This document shows positions 51,859 through 63,580 of a stretch of DNA of 64,000 nucleotides, piece after piece. Source of the stretch: Rotaria sp. Silwood1. Its lineage: Eukaryota; Rotifera; Eurotatoria; Philodinida; Philodinidae. The notes under the pieces were generated by a model. It made no database searches. It was not told the origin of the DNA and saw only the letters and a program-made list of their open reading frames with translations. Each line of letters starts with the position of its first letter. The first letter of the stretch is position 1. Both the position numbers and the translations under genes were made by a program. The stretch covers positions 78,610-142,609 of the forward strand of contig CAJNOP010000015.1 of NCBI GenBank assembly GCA_905250075.1. The letters run 5' to 3'.

Positions 51859-52517
51859 TATTCTATTGGGTCGTTATTCTTCTTTTCATTTTTTGTTTAT
51901 TTTCAATATATTATCTTTTTTTTTTCGCCCTTTGTCTTTATTTATCTTATTCTTCATATAGTCATTGGTTTGTTGTGAAGTGTTACATTAAGTCTTAAAT
52001 ATAGGACGAATTTAATTCTGATATGCTTTTAAAATAAATATAGAACAAAAAAAATGGAAGAAAAATATCTAGTCTTTATACTACTGATTACGTAATGCTG
52101 GTGTGTTTTTTGACGACAGAGAGGCTTTATGATGAATGGCATCATGCATGTGAAAAAAAAGGCAGCTTTTTGCTTTCTTCAAAAAAAAAACAAGCGTGTC
52201 TTTTTTATCGGATTGACTGGCAAGCAAAATTATATTCTTTCATCGAGTCTTACGCTGGGCGTACAACTCTACGTAACATGTCTCTATTTTCTTTCATTAT
52301 TCTTTCTTTTCTCTTCCTCTTTTTTTCTGTTCTGCGTTTTTTTTCCTTGCATCGTGCATCGTACGTCTCGATGACGCATATTCACATACACATACCCGTT
52401 CTATAGAGAGCGAATACAACGGATCAAAGTACAACAATTTGAATACAAATTCCAGCTTGAGATAGATTTAGTCCTCTAGTAAAATTCTTAATCATCAGTT
52501 AAAAACAAGAAGAAACT
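51859..52517. other. TFG 3' region and CPT1 promoter side
   Basis: Holds the TFG AATAAA at 52033-52038 and T-rich sequence. Overlapping frames at 52095-52406 are Phe/Leu/Ser-rich by composition and are not supported as genes. The first CPT1 ATG follows directly. Confidence 0.55.
52033..52038 (+). terminator. polyadenylation signal AATAAA
   Basis: AATAAA 175 bp after the TFG stop codon. Confidence 0.4.
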
Positions 52518-55500
52518 ATGGCTGAGGCCCATGAAGCCGTTGCATTTTCATTCACGGTCGGTCATGAAGGTATCGTGAAAATTATTATTATTATTTTTAA
52601 TGAAATTTAAATCATTTTTATAATACTAGGATTTAATGTTGATGTAAGTTATGATGTATTTAGAGCTCTTTTCTATGCTGCTTATCGTTCATGGAAACTT
52701 CGTTGTCGTCGTACATTAAACTCATTATATAATTCATTATATCCGGGTCATCCATTACGTGGTATTGCATCTTGTGGTATTGTAGCTGGTCTGTATTTTA
52801 AAGGTTATGATCCATCATTTCAACTAATTGATTGGCTTGAATCAAATGTATTTCGACGTTATTTACAACCACATAACGGAAAAATTCTTGCTTGTATTGT
52901 TGTTGGTGGTGGCGCATATATTGTTTTTATACAATTGCGACAATATACATTAAAAAAATTATTTTCCTACCATGGTTGGATGTATCAAGAACATGGAAAA
53001 GATATCGGCTTAGTACCAAAAGTTTGGAGTGTCTTAGTTAAATTATGTGTTGGTCATAATCCATCATTATTTTCATGTCAGAATCTTTTACCATCATTAC
53101 CATTACCAAGTTTAGATGAAACATTACAACGATATTTAAGATCTGTTCGACCATTATATGATGATGCTGAATATCAACGTATGGAAAAATTAGCTGAAGA
53201 ATTTAAACAAACAATCGGAAGAAAATTACAAAGATATTTATGGCTTAAATGGCTTATTTCAACAAATTATGTAGGTTACAAAAGATGTGAACATATAAAA
53301 CTTTCTATTTTATTATTATTTTAGGTATCTGATTGGTGGGAAAAATTTATTTATCTACGTGGTCGTTCACCAATCATGGTTAATAGTAATTTCTATGGTC
53401 TTGTATGTATTTTATTAATTAATTAATTTTTTTTTTTTGAAAAATGATTAGTTGTGATTGAATTTTAAGGATGCTATTTATATTCGTCCAACAACAATTC
53501 AAACAGCACGTGCAGCTAATTTAACTTGTGCAGCTTTTCGATATCGTACCGAACTTGATCATGAAAATATTAAACCTGTATATTAAAAATTAGAAAACAA
53601 ATACCAAATGATGAATTCTTGAGTTTGTTTATTTTAGTTAATGATACAAAAATTTGTTCCATTATGTTCAAGTCAATATGAACGACAATTTAATACAGTA
53701 CGCATACCTGGCAAAGAAGCAGGTATGATTTTAGATTAAAATATTGGGGAGAATGTTAAATTAATCTTAACCCTTTACCCCCCCTTGGTCACTGGAATGA
53801 CCATTTGTAGAACGATTGCAGAAAATAAAGGAAGCATAGAATTCAAAAACTCTAAGAGCATTTTTTGTAGTAAACTTCATGGGCTATCGACTAGTAAAAA
53901 AAAGATTTTTTTCATATCGCTAGTTCTGAGATATACAACTTATAAAATCGATGATTTTCAAAAAAAGTAAAAAATGGAATTTTTTTGGTAAAATTCTTTT
54001 TCTACCTCTAGGCAATATATATCTCGGCGACGTGTTGTGTGATTTACATCAAAGAAAGCGTCCACTAGTAGATTATATAAGTTTCAAAAATTTGAAAAGA
54101 GTTAGGTAGGCAAGATGTGGTAAAGCATCGAATGGTCACTGGAGAACTTCCAGAAAATCAACCCTTAGCATTTGGCCGCCTATAACCCGAATATAAAGTT
54201 TTGTTTAAACTACGTAAAATTATAGAGTGAACAATTCTCTACAAAATAAGACGTCCACGAGCTCTCTACGACGTTTTTGGCTGAACTCCGTCCGTATTAC
54301 GGAAAGTTCACGAATTTTTTTCCAAATCGATCCCCCTACTCCCCCTCAACAAACTATCCTAAAACTCAAGTGTGCGTTTGATCGATCTGACCGTACTTTT
54401 AGCATATTGGAGGCACCAATACTCTATTTCAATGGCTGTTTCATCAGTAGCTCTTCTGGAACCGCTATGGGGGGTAAAGGGTTAAATAAAATGACTTTGA
54501 ATTCGAAGTGAAATTTTTGAGAACGATCTTTGATCTTCAACTTTGATTAGTTTAATTTAAATGTAAATTTCATTTGATGATTGAATTGAAAGTTAGAAAT
54601 TAATTATAAAAACTATCTAAAGTAGAAAAAGAAGTCTGTTCCATTCGACAGTTAACATATAGAGTCAAAAAAAAACTGTATTGAAACTCTACGAAGTGAT
54701 TCGACTATAATACTATAAGCCGATGAATTAAAAGTCTAAGATGAGATTACGTTTACATCAGACTTTGTTGTAACATTATTAGAAGGAATTACGATATGCT
54801 ATTGCATTGAAACACACAACATGAGTTACAGTATCTAATAAAATGTGTCAATATTAGATAGAAAAGACGTATTTAAAAAACAAAGCAGAAATAAAAGCAA
54901 GGTAGCACATATACCGCTAGAGTGAAATTGATGCTACATATATAACAGATAATACAATATAGATAAAAATAATTGATAAAACTTGATTATATTTCTATAG
55001 AGTAGACTCTGTTGTATTACAATCTAGACTTATTTTCCACTGTCTCTTGTTCTTTATATTTATCATCCATTTTACCTATAAAAACATCAAATTCGTTCAC
55101 TTGATCATTGGTAATGTCAGGATTGTCTATAATCACAGTACAAGATTTAATTATTAATTCACTTAATGGTACTAGCAAGCTGAACGTTCTCTTGATTATA
55201 TCGATCAATAACATCATTTGCATGTTTAATAACTCTCAAGCTGATATCTGATCATATTCTAATATGCTTATCACTGTTATCATCTAGATCTTGTAATGAT
55301 ACAGAGACTATGACTACTATTAATAAGCGAAATCTTAATATTGTACTGTAAGAAAGAAACCATAATAGAAGAAAAGGTATCAGGGAATATGTTCGTACAA
55401 GTCTGGCATGTACATATCATAAAATAAGTGTGCTAAACAAGTTTTAGTATACAAACGAAAATTGCAATACTTGAAATTATGCAGTGATTGTGCACACGTA

Positions 55501-58500
55501 CAAAAAGATAAAAATCTAATATGTATACTATAAACAGAGGACTAGTAAAAGATGATAGTGACAGATATATGATCATGCGTATCAGTACATAGTATGTCAA
55601 AAGCACGAGAACACATTATCAAAAAATGAAAATCAATATAAAAAGACTCAAACTTTCAATCGAATTATTTATTCATTGGATTAGAATCAGCTTATTTTCA
55701 CCAAAGCTTATCTACCCAGGTCGATCGTTCCGGCCACCGGATATTGCAGGAACCGGCAGGAAAATGCGGGAAAAATCACCGTATCCTGCAGGAAAACACC
55801 GGAAATAGCCGGAACATGGAAGCAGTAGTCCGGCCGGAAATTCTCCGGATTTTTTCCGGTGAATTCCGGCCAATTTCCTGTGTTTTCCGGCAGGAACCGA
55901 GCGGAAAATCAGCGGAAAAAATTCCGAAAATTTCCGGCCGGAATACTGCTTCCATGTTCCGGCTATTTCCGGTGTTTTCCTGCGGGAACCGGCCGGTACT
56001 TTTCGACCTGGGTATATGTTCAGTGTTCCTATCACAAAATACAACTATATTGATAACTTGTCTTTTACACTGCTCATATAAACCGACAGACTTGATGCTC
56101 TCATTTCAGGATAGAAGCAAATCAAAAGATATGCAACTTTAAACCATGATCTTCATTTTAAAATTGTGGTAAACATGTAGTGTTTCTGCAGCAATACGCT
56201 AAAACAAACGAACTCTTTCCTGGGTACTCATACCTCATTTAGGTGTAGATAATAGACATAGTTCTAATTCAAAAGTGATTTAGTGAGAGGACTTCGTCAT
56301 TAAGCAAATATTTCTCTAGTAGATTGTTTGACATGTGTCACGAGAGAACATTCCCAAGTGTTTGATCGCTTTTTTAATCACGACTGTGCCCCAATAATAG
56401 GCTATGATGAGAAGTGTCAAATCTAAGATAGTTCGGTTGCCTAAGCAGTTATCAAATTTCAACTTGAGCTTCAGTTGTTCAAAGTTTCAAATCGAAACTC
56501 GAAATTTGATTGGCCCGATGGCCTGAGAAGGACTGCAAGATTTCGCTGAAAAAATTTAGTGAATATTCAATACATCTAGGCCGAAGGTTCAAATAACTGA
56601 AACGTCTTCGTTTTTAACACTACTCCTCATACCCTAGTACAATCTCGATCAAAAAGTGACTATGATCGGAATACAAATTTTGATTTTCTAAACCGTATTG
56701 TTTCTCATTAAACTTATGAACCATAAGTTATGTGTATGTAGACAATAGAATTGTTCTAAAAACTGTTTTGAAATTCATTTTTCATTAAAAAAAAAACCTT
56801 TCTTTTTCTCTTTTTTTTCAGACAAAATTATTCATTATTCCGACAGTCATCATATTGCTGTCTATCATAAAGGTCGTTGGTATAAAGTATTCATGTTTTA
56901 TAAAGATCATTTACTTGAACCATGTGAACTTCAACTGTATGTTTGATGTTTGTTTTAATATTATTGTTTTCTTTTTTTTTCTCTTCTAGTCAATTAGATG
57001 AAATCATTCGTGACACAACTCCACCAGCTTATGGTGAAGAACACTTAGCAGCATTAACAGCTGGTGAACGACCATTATGGGCTGAAGCACGTGAAACATT
57101 TTTTCGTTCGGGTGTTAACCGTTATTCACTAGAAGCCATTGAAAAAGCTGCATTTGTTCTTATATTGGATGATGAAGACTTTGACATTGGAACGGTAAGT
57201 TTTATTAAATCGAATTATTTTTTTTTCTATCCGATTCTGATTTAAATAAAAAAAAAAACATTAAATTAATTCAGCCAAATGATGAATCAATATGCACAAC
57301 ATATGAACAGGGGGTAAATTATTTTATATACTATATGTATATATATATATGTATTGTCTTATAACAAAGTATTAGGTTTGCTTTTATGCTTTTGTCTTTA
57401 TTCTTGGTTTAATATTTAATGCATACTAATATTTTACTAGAAAATTTATTTATTAATATTATTAATATCGTCTTTTTTGTATCTTAGAGTATGACTGGAA
57501 AATTAGATGATTATGCACATGCTATTCTTCATGGCAAAGGATATAATCGTTGGTTTGATAAATCATTTAATTTTATTGTTAGCAAAAATGCTGTGGTATG
57601 TAACTAAAGAATAATCAAATGTTGAATTCATATTAGTTCGACTTTTTTTTCCTTCAAGTTTGGCTTCAATGTTGAACATAGCTGGGTAAAATTGATCAAA
57701 ATATTTTAATAATGAAGAATTTGATTTATTCTATCTAGGCTGATGCTCCAATAACTGGTCATTTGGCAGAATATGTGTTATCTGAAGATATTATGTATTA
57801 TGGGTAAGTCAAATCGTTCATGAATATTCTATTTCTATCAGTATATTTTATTGACTTGGTAATCATGTATGTCAGGTATTCGAAAACCCTCCGACATTAT
57901 TTTCTATAAATACGGAAGAAAGCGTCAGTGTTGTTATTTAATTATACTTCATGCTACATTTCATCGATAGATATAATAAAACATCTACAAGAAAACAAAA
58001 TAATATCTTTTCATCATTTTCAATTACCGTTTGAGACAACCAATGCTGGAGTACTACTCATCGCTAGCTGTCATTCCAATTCGGAAGTAAATGTTGTCAT
58101 TTTAATTAATATATCAGCTTGTAGAGTAGAATCTTACCTATAAAATCTACTATTGAAATTTTTCTGCATGTCACTTCAATTTTCGTTTCTCTTAAATCCT
58201 CATGTTGATCGAAATTTTGTAAATAAATGTCCGCTCGATACAACAATTAACTCCAATATTAAAATTTCTTTATTAGTTAGTAACAAAAATAGACACCTTA
58301 TTTCTAATCTCAAGCATAAGGTTCTGATCATCATCCATAGAGTTCGGCTTGTCTGAGATGTTGTTAAGTAGGTCAAGATGAGTAACCATTAGTACCTAAA
58401 AGTTTCTCTCTAAACTCTGGTTTTTTTGGTCTTTCAAAGAAACGAAAAATAAATAATCTTTCAGATTACAAAATTCAATTATAGAAACATTATTGAATAG

Positions 58501-61500
58501 GAACTAAATTTTGATATCAACATTTATTTTTGATCAATCACTAAATTCTAGACGATGAGTGAGATACTTTAAAATAAATATTTCACTATCTTCTTGTGCT
58601 CATTTACATTATTTAATATTTTTTTTTGCAGACAAAACAGATCAATGATGTAAATAATAAAAATATGAATATTTATTTTTAGTTATGATGAACTTGGTAA
58701 CACACATGGTACACCACGTTTTACTGCACTTAAACCAATTAAACTCAAATGGAATATTTCTGAAAATGTAAATGCTGTTTTTTTTTCTTTTCTTTTGTTC
58801 ATTTTAATATTTTTATATGGATTTATATGTTAGTGTAATGTTATGATTGAGAGAAGTCTTGCTCAAGCTACAAAAGTATATAATGATGTTGATCTTCATA
58901 TTTATGTTCAAGATGCTTATGGCAAAGGTTTTATGAAAAAACAAAAGTTATCACCAGATGCTTATATACAAATGGCACTTCAATTAGCTCATTATCGAGT
59001 ATGTTAATAATGCCTACAAATTTTTTTTATTATCTCTTGTATGAATATATAAACAGGATTCAGGTCATTTCAATTTAACCTATGAAGCATCAATGACACG
59101 TCTATTTCGTGATGGTCGTACAGAAACTGTTCGCTCATGCTCAATTGAATCAAGTCTTTGGGTTAAATCTATGGAAGATCCGACAGTCACAGTAAGATTA
59201 TAGTGGATTTTAATGGATAACATTGACCGCCCTTCATTTGAAAAGTTATCAACATCATTTATTCCAGTTAAGAGTGATAACAGTAATTGTGGATAATATA
59301 ACCAAATATGATGACTCAATATGTTTTTAAACCAACCTATGTTTTTAGCTTTTATGATGCTTTAAATTCTTCGATACTATTCTCGAAAGCGAGGATAACT
59401 TACGTTGCAACCTTCTTATAGATTGTCTTTCAGCAAACCGTATAAGTATAGAAATCAATTGCTCTCTTAAGTGAAATGTGACATAGTCAAACTAGCCAAT
59501 TAATATTTAAAAAAGCGCAACTTTTAGATTTCTGAGAGTAGAAAAGTATATCAGTTTTGTGACAGATATTTTTGTAATCAAAAAGTTTCTATGTACGTAT
59601 TATAAGCCCATCATACTCTATCATTTGACAATAATAAGTCTTTTGAAAATGGTTAAAAAAATTGTTCGTCCTTGGATTCTTGGAGGAATTATGGAGCTCT
59701 ATTAGATTCAATATATGTTCGATGTCTTATAAGAATTGAAAATGTGCTTATCTCTGTATACTCCTCCAAGAATCTCAAAATGAAAACTTCTTTTATCACT
59801 TTCGAAAGTTCCAAATACATCAAATTCTAGGACTTGATGATCTCATTATTCATCGATAGAAAATTCTTCACTTAACAAATATCTATGGCTAAACTTATAT
59901 ACTTTTTTACCCTTAGGAACCTAAAAATAGGCGTTTTTTAGACATCGATGGGTCACTGGATTATTACAAACTGTAGTTTAGAGGACAATCAATTGATATA
60001 CTTATAGAGTTTGGTGGTACACTGTCTATGAGAAAGTTGCACGATTTGTCACATTTTCCTGACAAGCATTATCGAAGAATTTTAAACATGATAAAAGCTA
60101 TAAACTATATTATCTAAGAAAAAGTGGTAAAATTTTAACAAAATTTCATATAGATTGGTTTAGGGATATATTCGATCATAATATTCAGTCATAATACTCA
60201 CAGTTGCTATAATATTCCTTAACTAGTATAAATAATATCGATAGCTTTGCAAATGAAGAATATTTATTATATACGACAAAATCCTTGATTTATATTGAAT
60301 TGTAGAAAGCTGAACGTATAAAATTACTTCGTGCAGCTTGTGATTATCATCAACATCAATATCGAGATGCCATGAGTGGCAAAGGCATTGATCGACATCT
60401 ATTTTGTCTATATGTGGTATCGAAATATCTTAATCTTGATTCACCATTTCTTCATCAAGTTCTTCAAGAACCTTGGAAATTATCTACCAGTCAGGTAAGT
60501 TAAAATCAGTTTTCCTTTACATAAAACAAAAGGAAAAAGAAATTTTTAATCAAATAAATAAATCTAAGACGCCGACCGTTTATGATGATCAACGTTTAAC
60601 AAAATTCATGAGTCAAAGGTCAGAATTGGCAGAAAAAATTGGATTGGATAGAGTGAAAAATATTGCAGCAGCTGGTGGCGGTTTTGGACCAGTGAGAAGA
60701 ATGAATGTTTATAAACTTAATAATTATATTTTTTTAAATTTTGTTACTATTGCATGCATGTTTGCACGATTTATTTTTTGCTTGTTAATACCTTCTTTTT
60801 CTTTTCTTTTTACATATCTAACAGACGCCTGCTTTCTATGAAGAACGATATCCCCAATTTGATCGACAAAAGAAAGGAGTCATGGCTGGTGGTGGTTTCG
60901 GTCCTGTGAGTTATTTTGTTTTAGCTTAAATTTTTCTTAGAAAAAAAAAAATTATCGAGTGTATTCAATTAGATATAAGCATATAGATCGAAAGTATCAT
61001 AATTGTTCAATTTGAAACTACTTTGTCGTATACTTATATATTTGATTTTATTAGGTGGTACTTTAATATTTCGATTATGCAAAAGAATACATAGAGCATC
61101 TTGTAGATATATACAAGAATAACTTGCTAATGTTAGAACACTTAAACTTTAAAATTAGAACAAGGGATTAAAATTTAACATTATCATTTCCTAATTTATC
61201 ATTTGATTGTTATCGCAGATCTTTTTGCATGACAATTCTAATTATTTTCTAATATCATATATAATGTGCACTATGTCAGTCATCAACTAATAATAGTTTT
61301 ATAATTGATTGGTCGGGCTATGTTCTGATGGCCATTCGATCATGGAATACCGATAGTTATTCTCAAACCGACAATCTACTGCCAGTATACAGTCAGCGAT
61401 TATAGGTACTCTAGTATATCAGCAGATAGTATTGATATGAATCTAGCACGACGAGAAGCAACCATGATGGAACTAAGTAAGCTCGAAATCTTTAACGTTT

Positions 61501-62493
61501 GAATTTACGTGGTCAGAACTTGCATGAGGATTCTCAGCAAAACGTTTCGATATTTCGTGTTCTTCATCTGATCTCTAAAATTCAAATGCGAAGGATTTTC
61601 AATCAACTTAAATCCGTCGTGCTAACTTCGAATCAATGGCGGTCGTATGAACAAATCCATAAAAAATTCAGAAGTTTTGAACAAAGTCTCTTTAAAATAT
61701 GAAGCTTTGAAAAAAATGCATGGTGTCTACACACTATCCATGGAAAAGGTCTATATCTTGGAAGTCTCATATTACGAAAAGACTTTGTTTAAAACTTCTA
61801 AATTTCTTTATCGAAGGAAATTTAGTTAAGTTCTATGTACACAGAAAGTTTAAAATCAAAATTCGATAGCTTAATGAAATATCAATAAGAACTCAAATCA
61901 TCTTAGAATTTTTATTAGAACAGGCAAAAAATCACTCAGAGTGGAATAGAGTAGCTGAATAGGTTCGCTCGTAACTATCATGATCATGATCAGGAGTGTC
62001 GCTAGCCAGACCAGAATGATCCCTAATCTTGAAAACTTTTTGATTTTTTTTGCTCCCCAATACCTGAATGCGCTATATTTGATTATGAACACAGATCTCT
62101 GCATGCTTTTGCTTATAATTATTGTCCGTTCGCTGTATCTCATTATTTGAAAATTTTATTGTTCCAATTCTAAATTTTTATATTTACAGGTAGCTGCAGA
62201 TGGTTACGGTGTGAGTTATATAATTACTTCGGAAGATCTTATATTCTTTCATATTTCATCGAATAAATCATCACCTGAAACCGTAAGAACATTGCATTTG
62301 TTTTTTTGTTTTATTATATATTTTTGTTTTTAATTCATATTCTATTAAGGATTCAATACGGTTTGGTAAGCGTATTCGACAAGCCATGGATGATATGCGA
62401 GATTTGTTAGAAGGACAATCTAGTAATGCTAGCTCAGGCGTAAATGAAAAGAAATTTTCAAATGTTGCACCATCAACTGACCAACCAGCTTAA
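52518..62493 (+). CDS. CPT1: carnitine O-palmitoyltransferase 1
   Basis: Outer mitochondrial membrane enzyme that makes acylcarnitine for beta-oxidation. Exons: 52518-52569, 52630-53270, 53325-53402, 53470-53577, 53638-53722, 56822-56936, 56990-57194, 57275-57313, 57488-57595, 57659-57685, 57739-57803, 58683-58767, 58834-58998, 59057-59191, 60306-60494, then 60569-60691 and/or 60825-60905, then 62190-62282 and 62350-62493. All phases fit. Length is 804 aa with the second alternative exon, 818 with the first, 845 with both (human about 773). The N-terminus [14 protein letters not shown] keeps Glu3 and His5, which govern malonyl-CoA sensitivity. Two membrane spans and [12 protein letters not shown] follow. 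Catalytic His484 sits in [17 protein letters not shown], encoded by a 27-nt exon. Carnitine/CoA-site motifs include [19 protein letters not shown] and [17 protein letters not shown] polyadenylation signal lies at 62677-62682. Confidence 0.95.
53771..54481. mobile_element. non-autonomous piggyBac-type element
   Basis: Terminal inverted repeats begin CCCTTTACCCCCC at 53771 and end GGGGGGTAAAGGG at 54481. Both ends are flanked by TTAA (53767-53770 and 54482-54485). TTAA duplication with CCC..GGG termini is the hallmark of piggyBac. Subterminal copies of GGTCACTGG occur near 53787 and 54133. At 711 bp with only chance frames (53785-53970, 54227-54511), it encodes no transposase and must be mobilised in trans, if at all. 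Confidence 0.82.
55715..56012. mobile_element. GC-rich foldback MITE (TA target site)
   Basis: The element starts CCCAGGTCGA and ends with a matching TCGACCTGGG, flanked by TA on both sides (55713-55714 and 56013-56014). Internally, 55788-55827 is the exact reverse complement of 55944-55983 (40 bp), and pairing continues inward with few mismatches through a CCGGCCGGAA segment. The sequence is packed with CCGG/TTCCGG motifs, so it is far GC-richer than its surroundings. The TA duplication suits Tc1/mariner-type mobilisation. Proline/glycine-rich frames on both strands reflect the repeat and are not genes. Confidence 0.8.
59192..60305 (+). other. CPT1 intron, nothing recognised
   Basis: 1.1-kb AT-rich intron with no repeat or nested gene seen; donor GTAAGA, acceptor GAATTGTAG. 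Confidence 0.7.
60569..60691 (+). CDS. CPT1: CPT1 alternative exon A
   Basis: 123-nt exon, phase 0 at both ends, with acceptor AATCTAAG and donor GTGAGA. It encodes 41 residues starting [10 protein letters not shown] and ending [10 protein letters not shown], immediately before the shared exon that begins VAADGYG. It occupies the same place in the protein as exon B and ends in the same GGGFGP motif, so the two look like alternatives from a tandem exon duplication. Confidence 0.7.
60825..60905 (+). CDS. CPT1: CPT1 alternative exon B
   Basis: 81-nt exon, phase 0 at both ends, with acceptor ATCTAACAG and donor GTGAGT. It encodes [20 protein letters not shown] and then AGGGFGP. In length it is nearer than exon A to the vertebrate CPT1 segment between STSQTP and GGGFGPV, so it is the likelier constitutive form. 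Confidence 0.75.
60906..62189 (+). other. CPT1 intron, nothing recognised
   Basis: 1.3-kb intron. Frames at 61499-61829 (+) and 61898-62143 (-) resemble no protein, and no repeat was identified. Confidence 0.6.
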
Positions 62494-63580
62494 ATTATTT
62501 CGTTTTGTCTTATTATACAATATTGAAGCTTTACATATATTACTTTCTTGTGACTATATACACGAATCCTTAATGCATGTTACAACTCGTTCATATTTGA
62601 ATGTCTTGTTTTTTTTTTTCAATTATTGACATTCAACTTTTTTTCACATTAACGTATGCACGATGTTAGAAGAAGAAATAAAAATAAAATAAAACTATGT
62701 ACTTTGAAATATTCTTTTGAATCTCTTTAGTCTTTAGGTTGATTTTTAGTGAAAAACCTATGAACACAAGTATTATAACAAGTTATTGACAAGTAATTTG
62801 ATTAAATGTTTGTTTATTTGTTAGTCTGCAGAAATTTGTATTCTTTTCAAATATTTTTTTAGGACTTCTAGTTTAACAGTTATGAGCAAACTTTTTTCAG
62901 GTTCGTAAATTAAATTTAAACGAGCTTCATCACGTTAAAGTTTAAGGCAAAATTATTTGAAATACAGCGAACGAAAGATAAAAAAATTCTCTATTAAAAT
63001 AGTATACTGATGATTAAGTCATTTTTTCACAAGTGAATAATCCGGGTAAGGTAAACCTTGTTAATTTAGACAATGTTCTCGATTTTTTGTGAAAAACAGA
63101 CTTATAAAGAAATTTCCACTATTGTTGAATGATTGTTCTGACAATCTCAAGTCTTACATCACTTGGTGCAGAATAATTTCGTCTTTATTTCTAAGCAAAA
63201 AAATCGATAACATAACGTATGCAGTAACAGGGGCTATCGCCGTAAAAAAAATAGGCGTAAATTCTAGAAACATGTTGAGCCTATATTCTTATTTTTTTAG
63301 AAGTATTTCTACCATTAGATGAACTTGTTTAGAAAACGCTTTTGATAGAAAATGATTTTAACTAATCAAATCTTTTCTCTGTTTTTAGCTGCCATCGTTA
63401 TGAAAAATAGTTGAATATACTTCGTTGGTAAACTATGTGCGCCATGTTCTATGGAAATAAGATTCTTTAAAAATATTTGACTATTGAAAAAATATTTATT
63501 AGTATTTTTATTGTCGAACATCAAGATTTTTTACAATTGAAATTTTTGAATTCATCTTTGGTTTCTTTTTCTTATTTCAT
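62494..63580. other. intergenic between convergent genes
   Basis: Contains the CPT1 AATAAA at 62677-62682. A frame at 63089-63322 has no recognisable features. No gene supported. Confidence 0.6.
62677..62682 (+). terminator. polyadenylation signal AATAAA
   Basis: First AATAAA of an AATAAAAATAAAATAAAA cluster about 185 bp after the CPT1 stop codon. Confidence 0.5.

Larger units (their letters stand above)
53723..56821 (+). other. CPT1 intron 5 carrying two MITEs
   Basis: The 3.1-kb intron is the longest in CPT1. It contains the piggyBac-type element at 53771-54481 and the GC-rich foldback at 55715-56012. The rest is AT-rich, with no gene recognised. Confidence 0.85.

Noticed and set aside
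50900-51961. His/Gln-rich plus-strand frames 50900-51142, 51266-51457 and 51626-51961
   Set aside because: Alternative frames of the TFG coding exons.
53785-54511. Frames 53785-53970 and 54227-54511 as transposase remnants
   Set aside because: Too short, with no DDD-type motif; chance frames inside the non-autonomous piggyBac element.
55626-56142. Pro/Gly/Arg-rich frames on both strands
   Set aside because: They lie on the CCGG-rich foldback element; the repeated words come from its repeat structure.
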